A stretch of DNA of 8,825 bases from Phenylobacterium sp. (GCA_019264505.1 JAHUZY010000188.1:1-8825); one strand, 5' to 3'. Positions 1-6,994 are shown, counted from the stretch's first letter. Translations and numbers: made by a program. The notes: a model not told the origin generated them from the letters alone.

Positions 1-88
1 GTGTCTGGGCCTCGGCGGCGGCGGGCAGGCACAGCGCCAGGGCGAGTGCGCCAGGGGCGGCGAAGGCGAACAGGGCACGGGGGATCAT
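1..88 (-). CDS. N-terminal fragment of an exported protein of unknown function
   Basis: Only the first 29 codons are in the window, from ATG 88. They read as a Sec signal peptide: a short start with one Arg (MIPRALFAF), a hydrophobic core rich in Ala and Leu (GALALALCLPAA) and a probable cleavage site AEA/QT at about residue 27. A lipoprotein reading at the single Cys is unlikely, because Leu stands just before it. A GGAG 8 bases upstream supports the start. The gene is on the same strand as the chelatase-like operon, 115 bases downstream, and may be co-transcribed. The mature protein lies outside the window, so no function can be given. Confidence 0.6.
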   Translation of the reverse strand, partial: MIPRALFAFAAPGALALALCLPAAAEAQT

Positions 89-203
89 ACGGCAGGCTCC
101 GGATCTTTGGGTTCGTCGCAGCGCCGAGTCGGCGGCGCCCAGGCGACAGCTTGGCCGCCAATGAAGAGGCTCCGGGCGCCGGCCGCAAGCCGCCGGCGAT
201 CAA
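89..203. other. Spacer with GC-rich inverted repeats
   Basis: 115 bases between the DUF2149 stop and the next start. It holds two short perfect inverted repeats: 177-183 with 192-198 (7-bp stem, 8-base loop), and 121-126 with 133-138 (6-bp stem, 6-base loop). Neither is followed by a T-run on the minus strand, so a classical intrinsic terminator is not supported. They might attenuate or stabilise the mRNA, or be chance in GC-rich DNA. No promoter is recognisable here. Confidence 0.3.
97..100 (-). promoter_or_regulatory. Ribosome binding site of the exported-protein gene
   Basis: GGAG on the minus strand, 8 bases before ATG 88. It supports reading 88-1 as the start of a real gene. Confidence 0.5.
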
Positions 204-509
204 CTATTCGGGGACATAGACCATCTTGCCGTCGGGCAGGCGGTAGGTGATCCCGGCCTTCACGCCCTGACCTTCGCCGATGGCGCCCGAGGATTCGTAG
301 CGGGTCAGCTCCTCCCCCTCCTTGATGATCATGGTCATGTCCGCCTCGCCGGGATTCTGCACCACGACGACATTGTCGGCGTTGAACGGATTGAGCGGGT
401 TCTGGACGATGACGATCATCAGGATCGCGATCACCACCACGAACACGTCGATCAGATTGACCACCGAGAGGATCGGGTCGTCGGCCTCATCGTCCTCCAG
501 GAAACGCAT
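204..509 (-). CDS. DUF2149 protein, ExbD/TolR-like single-span membrane protein
   Basis: 101 aa. A short acidic N terminus (MRFLEDDEADDP) is followed by one transmembrane helix at about 16-36 (VVNLIDVFVVVIAILMIVIV). Asp21 near the start of this helix sits where ExbD, TolR and MotB carry their protonatable Asp. A periplasmic domain follows, ending in the DUF2149-type block GEGQGVKAGITYRL and the terminal MVYVPE. I infer that it partners the ExbB-like protein as the proton-conducting plug. The frame is open much further upstream, but the real start is ATG 509: it shares one base with the TolQ-like stop (TGATG), and everything upstream in this frame is a shadow of that gene. It has no strong Shine-Dalgarno sequence, so translation is probably coupled. 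It is the last gene of the tightly packed operon and ends in TAG. DUF2149 has no established biochemical role. Confidence 0.85.
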   Translation of the reverse strand: MRFLEDDEADDPILSVVNLIDVFVVVIAILMIVIVQNPLNPFNADNVVVVQNPGEADMTMIIKEGEELTRYESSGAIGEGQGVKAGITYRLPDGKMVYVPE

Positions 510-979
510 CAGGCCAGACCCCGCTCGTAGCTGCGGAGTTCCTCCAGCAGCCAGCGCCGCCGGATCGTCAGGATCACATGGGTGATGCTGGCGGCGATCA
601 GGGCCAGGACCACGCCGGAGAAGGCCACGACGAGGTTCTCGCCGATGGACCGCCCATCGCCTTCGCCAAGCGCCAGCAGCGCCGGACCCATGGGGATCAT
701 GGTCGCCACGAGACCGAGCATGGGCGCGCTGCGCGAGGTGATGCGCAACCACTCCAGCCGTTTCATGATCCAAAGCTCCAGATCTTCGCTGGAGGCGCCC
801 GTGGCCGCCTGATGGGCTGCGAGCCGCGAGCTGTAGGCGCCCGACCGCCGCTGGGTCCACTCCATGAGGAAGGCGCCCAGGGCGATGAAGGCATAGGCCA
901 GGGCGATGACGATCAGGGTCAGGGCCGGCGGCAGAAACAGTCGGGCGAGGTCGAACAGACCTGCCTCAAGGCCGTGCAT
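509..979 (-). CDS. Short MotA/TolQ/ExbB-family proton-channel protein
   Basis: A 156-aa inner-membrane protein; ExbB and TolQ are usually 220-240 aa, so this is a compact version. Helices are predicted at about 13-36, 86-104 and 116-138, with a cytoplasmic loop between the first two. The family signature APMLGLVATMIPMGPALLAL (85-104) matches the ExbB/TolQ A-P-x-L-G-L-x-G-T pattern, with Thr93 at the conserved pore threonine. In the last helix (LVVAFSGVVLALIAA) the second pore threonine of ExbB appears to be Ala119, with Ser121 nearby; this alignment is from memory. It would form a proton-motive-force motor with the DUF2149 protein encoded next, acting on the CobN-like protein or on TonB. It overlaps the CobN-like gene by 14 bases, and its GGAG site (987-990) lies inside that gene, 7 bases before ATG. 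Confidence 0.9.
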   Translation of the reverse strand: MHGLEAGLFDLARLFLPPALTLIVIALAYAFIALGAFLMEWTQRRSGAYSSRLAAHQAATGASSEDLELWIMKRLEWLRITSRSAPMLGLVATMIPMGPALLALGEGDGRSIGENLVVAFSGVVLALIAASITHVILTIRRRWLLEELRSYERGLA

Positions 980-3900
980 GGGACAACTCCAGGAAGGAAC
1001 GAGGACGGGGTCTGGCCTGGCTGGCCGCCCCGATCAGGGTGAGGGCCAGGAGGGCGGCGAGCCCCAGCAGGGCCCGCCAGGGAGAGACGGGCGCAGCGGG
1101 AGTGGGCGGCTGCACCTTCTCCAGCACCTGCCCCCGGACGGTGGGGGAAGGGGGCGCCGGCTCAGGCGGCGGCGGTTGTGACGCGGTCGATTGCGGTGAC
1201 GCCGGGGCGCTGGCGGCCGGTCCAGGGGCCGGCGCAGGGGCCTGGGGCGACAGGCCAAAGCCGCTGCGCAGCAGCGCCGTGGTGGTCGCCTCGCCCGCCA
1301 TGGCCCCGGCCTCGGTCAGCTCGGACCAGCGCTCCGCCAGTTCCGCCAGCGTCTCGGCGTCCGGGGTCCAGTAGCCCTTGCGGATGGTCTCAGTGAGGCG
1401 CTCGATCAGCTGGGCCTGGGCCGTGGGGTTATGGGCCTCGAACCAGGCGTTCAGCCCAAGCTCACGCCGGTCCATGATGAAGGTCTCATGCATGGCCTGC
1501 CACTGGTCGGGACGGACCATGGCCGGATCCGTGACCTGCCAGCCAAACAGGTTGTTGGTGACGTCGAGAATCTCCAGCGTGCCGGCATAACCCTCCCCCT
1601 GCATGGCGGAGATCCACTGGGGGTTCAGATAGCGGCTGCGCAGTTCGTCGGAGAGGACCGAGGCGGCTGTCCGCACCCGCGGCGTGCTGCCCCGCGCATC
1701 GGTGATGAACAGGTCCGGACTCGCCCCATCCAGCTTGCGGATCGCCATGGACAGGCCGCCCAGATACTCGAAGGGATGGTCGGTGGAGAGCACCCCGTGC
1801 AGATTGGACGACCGGGACAGGACCGCGGCCTGCACACCGCTGAGCTGGGCGGCGAACAGGTTGGCGCCCTCGACGGTCTCCCCCCAGGCGTCGGCCCCAT
1901 AGGCGTACTGCAGGCGCGAGAGGAACCGGTCGGCCACCTCGCCGTCAGACTCCCAGGCCGTGGAGTCCAACACCGCGGCCGGAACCCCGCTGCCATAGTC
2001 GCCAGGGGCGTTACTGAAGAGGCGGATGGCCGAGAGGCGCCTGGCCTGGTCGGCGGGCTGGCCCGCCGCGATCAGCTGGGCCTCCACCCTGGCGCTGTTG
2101 GCCGCGACCTCATTGCCCGGCTCATCCAGGACCGCCAGCCGGTTGAGCGCGCCGCCGAGCAGGCGCATGAAGCCGTCGAACTGGTCGCGATAGACGCTGG
2201 TGATCTGGAAGACCACGTCCACCCGAGGCCGCCCCAGCTCGGCGGCGGGAATGATCTCCAGGTCCACCACCCGGCCGCCCTGGTCCCAGACCGGGCGCAG
2301 GCCCAGAGCGTGCAGGGCCTGGCTCTCCACAACCCCCAGCGTCCTCACCGCCTCCCCGGACCAGAGGGTGAAGGCGAGCTTGCGCGGCGGCTCGCCATGC
2401 TGGTCCAGATAGGCGGCCTGCAGGCTCTCGAAGGCCTCGCCGCCAGCGATATAGGCCGCCAGGGTGGGCAGCTTGTCGGGCTCGAAGCTGAACAGGTTGC
2501 GGCCGCTTGGCACGTCAGGGTTTCGGACAGGATCGCCGCCCGGGCCTGCGGCGATAAAGCGACCTGAAAGACCCGCCAGCAAGGCTTCCATCTCCCCGGT
2601 CTCGGCCAGATGGCGGTCCAGTTCGGCGGCCCGGGTGAGGTAGGCGCGCAAGGCCTCATCAGCCAGGGCCTCGGGGGGCGCGCCCTCCCTGAGGTGTCGA
2701 TAGAGCAGAAGATAGGGCTCGCTCTGGCGGATCTGCTCGGCGTCTTCGGCGAACAGTTCGTCGGCGTCGAGACCAAGCTGGAGGTAATAGGGCCGGCCGA
2801 GCTGCTGCATCACGGTCATCAGACGCTGCTCCGGCGGGGCGGGCTCGCCGAAGGTGTGCAGACCAAGGGGCGTCACCGAGGCGGCCAGGGCGTGCAGATG
2901 GTCATGCAGGTCGATCATGTAGTCCGGGAAGCTGGCCGCCACGGCCGCCTCATCCCAGCCGATGTCCTGGGCGACGCCTTCCTTGAGCGTCAGGGCGGCG
3001 ATCTGGTCGGCGGTGCGGTCGCGCACCGGCCCATCCTCCAGCTGTCCGTACTCATGCACCAGGGCGTGGATGTCGCGCAGTTCGTCATAGAGACCGGCGG
3101 GGGCGAAGGGCGGCGTCTGGTGGCTGATGGTGACCGCCCGGCCGCGCCTGCGGGCCTGAATGGCCTCGCCCACATTGTCCTGGATGTAGGGATAGAAGAC
3201 CGGCACATCGCCGACCGTCAGGAAGGGATAGTCCTCCACCGACAGGCCGCGATCCTTGCCCGGCGTCCATTCCTGCGTCCCGTGGGTGCCGAAGTGGATC
3301 AGGGCGTCGGTGGCCAGAGGCTCGCGCATCAGCAGATAGGCCGCCAGATAGAGGTGGCCGGGGGGGACCTTGGTGTCGTGATAGGACTCTCCAGGCCGAT
3401 CGGCCCGGGGGGGCTGCGGCATCAGGGCCAGATGGCCCAGGCTGAGGCGCGGGATGACGAACTGGCGCTGGCCGGCCACCTCGCGGACCGCCCAGTGAGC
3501 CTCGGGCGCCCCCCACCGTTCGCGAACGGCGGCGCCGATCTGCGCCGGCTGCCGGTCGAGCCAGGCGCGGTAGTCATCCACCGGCAGGGTGGCCGCCAGC
3601 CCTCTGGCCAGCAGGTCGTCCAGCGTCTCCGGGCGATAATAGCCGCCGAGCAGGGCCTGGGCCTGAGCGATCAGGGCCGCCTCATCGCTGGGCGGGACCT
3701 GATAGCCCTCCGCCGCCAGCCGCCCGGTGAGGGCGGCCAGACTGCGGGGCACATTGAGGTTGGAGGCGCCCAGGTTCTTTTCGCCCCCGGGGTGGTTCCA
3801 GAACATCAGGGTCAGGCGCTTGTCGGCGTTGGGCTTGGCGCGCAGGGCGCCAAGGCGGGCGGCTTTGGCGGTCAGGGCGTCCACCTGGGCCGGGATGGGG

Positions 3901-4916
3901 CGGGTCTCTCCCCGGTCGACGGTGGCCAGCACGATGGGGTCGCTGACGCCCCAGGCCTCCGGCGTGGCCAGCAGGACCGCCGTCGTCTGTGCGGCCAGTC
4001 CGGTGGGCGAGGCGCGCCAGGCGGCCAGGTCCCCTTCCCGATAGACAAAGCCCGACAGGACCGGCAGGCCCAGCGCCTCGAACTCGGCCTTGCGGGCGGC
4101 CCCGTTCTGCAGGTGCTGGAGATTGACCAGAACATCGAGGCCTGCTGGCCCGGCGATGGCTCCGATGGCGTCCGCCTTGGCGGCGTCGAACCAGAAGACC
4201 ACCGGCGCCACCCCGGTGGCCTCGGCGCTGCGGACCAGGGCGTCCAGCAGGGCCGTCTCACCGCTGGAGATGGCGCCGGCATAGGTGATCACCCCGAGCC
4301 GGGGGGCGTCAGCCGCCCATCGGGGCTCGGCCCAGGCGAGGTAGTCGGCCACCTCGGCGAAGGGTCGTGGGGCGTCGGGATGATAGACCCCGGAAGCGGG
4401 CAGCACTTCGGGATCCGGGAAGCCGACCAGATCCGACCCCGCCATGAGGGCTGACGCGTAGGCGAACAGGACCCTGTGGTTGGCCGGTCCGCCATTGGCG
4501 TAATAGGCCGACAGCCGCGCCGCCGCCCTGGGCTCCAGGCCGCCGCCAAAGGCTGGGGGGCCGCCGCCGACCCTCACCCACGGGACTTGCAGAGCCTCGA
4601 GCCGGCCCTCCAGACTGCCCATCACCTTGGCCAGGTCGTTGCCCCGGGGCGTGTCGAGGATGATCAGATCGGCGTCGGACAGCCACTCATCCGCCGGACG
4701 GGGATCGGTCTCCACCCACAGGCCGTCGAGGCGCAGTCCTTCGGCCTCCGCCAGGAGCCGCAGTCGGGCGAGCTTGCCCGGCAGCACGAAGTCGGTGGTG
4801 ATGACCCGCACCGTTGGCGCGGTGGCGAGGGCGTCCTCAGCCTGGGCTGCGGAGGTCCCCGACAACGCCGCCCAGAGGCCGACGGCTGCAAGCCAGAGGT
4901 GGAGCGCTCGCCCCAT
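966..4916 (-). CDS. cobN: Exported, membrane-anchored CobN/HmuS-like chelatase-family protein
   Basis: 1316 aa, homologous along most of its length to CobN (large subunit of aerobic cobaltochelatase) and to Mg-chelatase ChlH/BchH. Signal peptide about 1-26 (cleavage AQA/ED). Family blocks include FWNHPGGEKNLGASNLNVP (372-390), LIHFGTHGTQEWTPGK (539-554) with candidate metal-site residues His541, His545 and Glu549, FYPYIQDNVGEAIQARRRG (574-592), PSGRNLFSFEP (803-813), YLGGL (1051-1055) and LNPQWISAMQGEGY (1097-1110). A proline-rich linker (about 1224-1278) leads to one transmembrane helix (about 1281-1298) and a basic tail. True CobN is cytoplasmic and works with CobS/CobT, which are not seen here. 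This protein should sit in the periplasm, tethered to the inner membrane. Its reaction may be metal removal rather than insertion (inference). The start lacks a clear Shine-Dalgarno sequence but is one base past the receptor stop (TAGGATG), implying translational coupling. The symbol denotes the family, not proven function. Confidence 0.92.
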   Translation of the reverse strand: MGRALHLWLAAVGLWAALSGTSAAQAEDALATAPTVRVITTDFVLPGKLARLRLLAEAEGLRLDGLWVETDPRPADEWLSDADLIILDTPRGNDLAKVMGSLEGRLEALQVPWVRVGGGPPAFGGGLEPRAAARLSAYYANGGPANHRVLFAYASALMAGSDLVGFPDPEVLPASGVYHPDAPRPFAEVADYLAWAEPRWAADAPRLGVITYAGAISSGETALLDALVRSAEATGVAPVVFWFDAAKADAIGAIAGPAGLDVLVNLQHLQNGAARKAEFEALGLPVLSGFVYREGDLAAWRASPTGLAAQTTAVLLATPEAWGVSDPIVLATVDRGETRPIPAQVDALTAKAARLGALRAKPNADKRLTLMFWNHPGGEKNLGASNLNVPRSLAALTGRLAAEGYQVPPSDEAALIAQAQALLGGYYRPETLDDLLARGLAATLPVDDYRAWLDRQPAQIGAAVRERWGAPEAHWAVREVAGQRQFVIPRLSLGHLALMPQPPRADRPGESYHDTKVPPGHLYLAAYLLMREPLATDALIHFGTHGTQEWTPGKDRGLSVEDYPFLTVGDVPVFYPYIQDNVGEAIQARRRGRAVTISHQTPPFAPAGLYDELRDIHALVHEYGQLEDGPVRDRTADQIAALTLKEGVAQDIGWDEAAVAASFPDYMIDLHDHLHALAASVTPLGLHTFGEPAPPEQRLMTVMQQLGRPYYLQLGLDADELFAEDAEQIRQSEPYLLLYRHLREGAPPEALADEALRAYLTRAAELDRHLAETGEMEALLAGLSGRFIAAGPGGDPVRNPDVPSGRNLFSFEPDKLPTLAAYIAGGEAFESLQAAYLDQHGEPPRKLAFTLWSGEAVRTLGVVESQALHALGLRPVWDQGGRVVDLEIIPAAELGRPRVDVVFQITSVYRDQFDGFMRLLGGALNRLAVLDEPGNEVAANSARVEAQLIAAGQPADQARRLSAIRLFSNAPGDYGSGVPAAVLDSTAWESDGEVADRFLSRLQYAYGADAWGETVEGANLFAAQLSGVQAAVLSRSSNLHGVLSTDHPFEYLGGLSMAIRKLDGASPDLFITDARGSTPRVRTAASVLSDELRSRYLNPQWISAMQGEGYAGTLEILDVTNNLFGWQVTDPAMVRPDQWQAMHETFIMDRRELGLNAWFEAHNPTAQAQLIERLTETIRKGYWTPDAETLAELAERWSELTEAGAMAGEATTTALLRSGFGLSPQAPAPAPGPAASAPASPQSTASQPPPPEPAPPSPTVRGQVLEKVQPPTPAAPVSPWRALLGLAALLALTLIGAASQARPRPRSFLELSHARP
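987..990 (-). promoter_or_regulatory. Ribosome binding site of the TolQ/ExbB-like gene
   Basis: GGAG on the minus strand, inside the 3' end of the CobN-like gene, with a 7-base spacer to ATG 979. It supports a start that overlaps the upstream gene by 14 bases. Confidence 0.65.
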
Positions 4917-4917
4917 C

Positions 4918-6873
4918 CTAGAAGCTCAGATTGAGGCCGAGGTGATAGAGACGACCTGGCTCGGCATAGGTGAAGGAGCCGGACTTCTCGGCCAGCCGCT
5001 CATCGGTGAGGTTCTCAACGCCCACCCGCAGGGTGAGGCTGTCGGTGAGCCGCTGGCTCGCTTCCAGAGACCACAGGCTGTAGTCGGGCAAGCCCCCGGT
5101 GCTGACCGTCTGCTCGCCCACATATTCCCCGCGCAGCTGAGCGCTCAGGCCCGCGTTGGGACGCCAGCGCAGGGTGGCGTTGGCCCGGGATTCCGGACGC
5201 TCCAGCAGGGCCTGGCCGGTCTGACGATTCTCCGTCTCCAGCCGGGTGTAGTTGGCCGCGAGGTTCAGGTTGGCCGGCAGATCCACATCCCCGCCAAGCT
5301 CCAGGCCCCGGATGCGCGCCTCGGCGACGTTGCCATAGATGCGCACCTCCCGGCCGCGAATTCCGCAGAGGCGGACGCACTGGGTCTCAACCAGGTCCTT
5401 CAGATCGTTCTGAAACACCCCCAGCCTCGCCGACCAGCCCTCGCCGGCATAGTCGGCGCTGGCCTCATAGGTCGTACCGATCTCGGGCTTCAGGTCCGGA
5501 TTGCCGAACACCGTGAAACGGCCGCCGGCGGCCCCCCCCTGATAGTAGGGCGACAGCTGGGTGAGGCTGGGCGCCTTGAACCCACGCCCCACCCCGCCCT
5601 TCAGTGTCAGGCGGTCATTGAGGTGGAAGACCGTGTAGATGCGGGGGCTGGTCTGCCAGTCATAGGCGTCGTGGTGGTCGAACCGCGCGCCGCCCACCAC
5701 GGACCATTGCTCGGTGATGCTCCAGGCGTCCTGGATGAACAGGCCGTACTGGTCGGCCTCGCTGCGCCCCTGAGCGTTGACGGCCGGATTTTCCAGCTCC
5801 TGGCGTCGGGCCTCGCCGCCCGCGCTCAGCATGTGCGCCCCCCACGGCAGGGTCACATGACCATCGGCCACGGACTCGATGATCCGCACCGTGCCGCTTG
5901 GGGTCTGGTTCTGCGTGCGGGTGTTCACCCGCTCGACCTCGCTGCGATAAACCCGCGCCAGCGTCTGGCCAAAGCCGTAATCGCCCCGGTGGCTGGCGGA
6001 CACCTGCTGTCGTGTGATGTCGTCCTTGAAGCGGTAGTAGACCGGCGCCGCCCCCGTCGTGACAGTGTCGCGGTAGCGGAAATCGTTCCCCGCTCCGAAG
6101 GTGAAGTCGAGCCGCTGGGAGTCGTCGGGCGTCCAGCTGAGGGTGGCCGAGGCGTTCAGGGCGCGACGGCCCTCCAGTTCAGCCTGCCGGGGATCGGCCG
6201 CCTGATAGGTGGGATCACGCCCGGAGGCGTCGGCATAGAGGCTGAGCCCCAGCACCCCCTCCACCAGAGGACCGCCGGCATAGGCGCCCATCTGATAGGC
6301 CCGGCCGGCGCCCCGCTCAGGAACCGTGCCGTTCAGGGTGGCGCTGCGCAGCCAGGTGTCGGTGGCGCTGCGGGTGATGATGTTGACCACCCCGCCCAGG
6401 GCGTCGGCGCCATAGAGGGAGGACATGGGTCCGCGGACCACCTCGATCCGCTCGATCGCCTCGGTCGGCGTCCAGGCCAGATCATAATCCGCATGGGCCA
6501 CCAGGCCACCCACGGCGCTGATCCGCCGCCCGTCCACCAGGACCAGGGTGTGCTCCACCGGCATGCCACGCAGGCTAATCCCTCGCCGGGTCATGCCGAT
6601 CCCGGTGATGGTCACCCCAGGCTCATTGCGCAGGGCGTCCGACAGGTCGGCGATGGGGCGGGCGTCCAGGTCCGCCCGGCTGACCACCGAAATGGTGGCC
6701 GGCGCGTCCCGCAGCGCCTGCGGACCCGCCATCGGCGTCACCACCACCTGGGTCAGGTCGGTGGCGTCATCCGCCAGGGCCGGCGCCGCCGGGATCAGAA
6801 AGACGACGCTGGCGAACCAGGCGGCGCGACGGCTTGAACGCGACAGACGAGACGACGAAACAGACAGCGACAC
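4918..6873 (-). CDS. TonB-dependent outer-membrane receptor (CirA/FepA/BtuB-like)
   Basis: A 651-aa outer-membrane gated channel that would import a scarce, large or chelated substrate using TonB energy. From GTG 6873, a signal peptide covers residues 1-34 (hydrophobic core AAWFASVVFLIP, cleavage after APALA). A TonB-box-like stretch TDLTQVVVT follows (38-46). The plug domain spans about 50-168 and ends in the classic ERIEVVRGPMSSLYGADALG and GGVVNIITR. A 22-strand-type barrel fills about 175-651 and ends in the typical terminal Phe (LGLNLSF). Cys499 and Cys503 (CVRLC) could form a loop disulfide, as in colicin/siderophore receptors. Homology alone does not give the substrate. The adjacent CobN-like gene and putative Zur box suggest a zinc chelate; haem or a corrinoid is possible. 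It is the first gene of the operon, and its TAG lies one base from the next ATG. An alternative start at GTG 6888 would add five residues. Confidence 0.93.
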   Translation of the reverse strand: MSLSVSSSRLSRSSRRAAWFASVVFLIPAAPALADDATDLTQVVVTPMAGPQALRDAPATISVVSRADLDARPIADLSDALRNEPGVTITGIGMTRRGISLRGMPVEHTLVLVDGRRISAVGGLVAHADYDLAWTPTEAIERIEVVRGPMSSLYGADALGGVVNIITRSATDTWLRSATLNGTVPERGAGRAYQMGAYAGGPLVEGVLGLSLYADASGRDPTYQAADPRQAELEGRRALNASATLSWTPDDSQRLDFTFGAGNDFRYRDTVTTGAAPVYYRFKDDITRQQVSASHRGDYGFGQTLARVYRSEVERVNTRTQNQTPSGTVRIIESVADGHVTLPWGAHMLSAGGEARRQELENPAVNAQGRSEADQYGLFIQDAWSITEQWSVVGGARFDHHDAYDWQTSPRIYTVFHLNDRLTLKGGVGRGFKAPSLTQLSPYYQGGAAGGRFTVFGNPDLKPEIGTTYEASADYAGEGWSARLGVFQNDLKDLVETQCVRLCGIRGREVRIYGNVAEARIRGLELGGDVDLPANLNLAANYTRLETENRQTGQALLERPESRANATLRWRPNAGLSAQLRGEYVGEQTVSTGGLPDYSLWSLEASQRLTDSLTLRVGVENLTDERLAEKSGSFTYAEPGRLYHLGLNLSF

Positions 6874-6879
6874 AGAAGG

Positions 6880-6886
6880 CCTCCCC
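6880..6886 (-). promoter_or_regulatory. Ribosome binding site that sets the receptor start
   Basis: GGGGAGG on the minus strand, with a 6-base spacer to the in-frame GTG at 6873. The earlier in-frame GTG at 6888 has no Shine-Dalgarno sequence, and this site overlaps its codons, so 6873 is preferred. Confidence 0.65.
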
Positions 6887-6903
6887 ACAAAGAGCGGAGG
6901 ACC

Positions 6904-6932
6904 TGTAACGTTATAACATATCTATGAGTCAA
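6904..6932 (-). promoter_or_regulatory. Putative promoter of the receptor-chelatase operon
   Basis: The minus strand carries TTGACT at 6932-6927, a good -35 element. With a 17-base spacer the -10 would be GTTACA at 6909-6904, which is a weak match. GTTATAAC at 6917-6910 fits the alphaproteobacterial -10 shape GCTANAWC better, but leaves a spacer that is too short. The exact start point cannot be settled by eye. The region lies about 30-60 bases upstream of GTG 6873, giving a leader too short for a cobalamin riboswitch. It overlaps the palindrome at 6905-6922, a typical layout for repression. Confidence 0.4.
6905..6922. promoter_or_regulatory. Putative Zur-type operator
   Basis: Plus-strand GTAACGTTATAACATATC has a perfect 8-base core palindrome (GTTATAAC) and imperfect outer arms. 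It is an AT-rich island in otherwise very GC-rich DNA. It agrees at 15 of 18 positions with GTAATGTTATAACATTAC, the alphaproteobacterial Zur-box shape as I remember it. Overlap with the promoter suggests repression when zinc is plentiful. The downstream genes fit: similar TonB receptor/CobN-like operons are reported as Zur-linked in pseudomonads. A Fur- or MarR-type operator is an alternative. The palindrome is seen directly; the Zur identity is inferred. Confidence 0.5.
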
Positions 6933-6994
6933 GCCTCATCTGGCGGGAGGTTCTGCGCCTTCGCGCTGCACGCAGGAAACAGGCGCCCTTCGCC

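Noticed and set aside
510..860. N-terminal extension of the DUF2149 frame to 218 aa
   Set aside because: The extension lies inside the TolQ-like gene in another frame. The conserved protein begins at MRFLEDD (509), at the TGATG junction.
2610..4454. Long plus-strand open frame opposite the CobN-like gene (also 1431-2567)
   Set aside because: Antisense shadow of a conserved coding region. The product is Gly/Gln/Arg-rich and low in recognisable structure, and no ribosome site was found.
966..4916. Operon as part of aerobic cobalamin biosynthesis
   Set aside because: No CobS, CobT or other cob gene is visible, and the CobN-like protein is exported, which does not fit cytoplasmic cobalt insertion.
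4627..6837. Long plus-strand open frame opposite the receptor gene
   Set aside because: It mirrors a strongly supported TonB receptor. Such antisense frames stay open through codon bias in GC-rich DNA, and its translation has no recognisable domain.
6874..6994. Cobalamin riboswitch upstream of the receptor
   Set aside because: Only about 120 bases separate the genes, and no B12-box-like conserved element is seen; cobalamin riboswitches need about 200 bases.
6933..6994. Intrinsic terminator after the universal stress gene
   Set aside because: Only a 4-bp stem (GCGC-GAAG-GCGC) and a loose GCGCC/GGCGC pairing are present, with no T-run. Termination may be Rho-dependent or absent.
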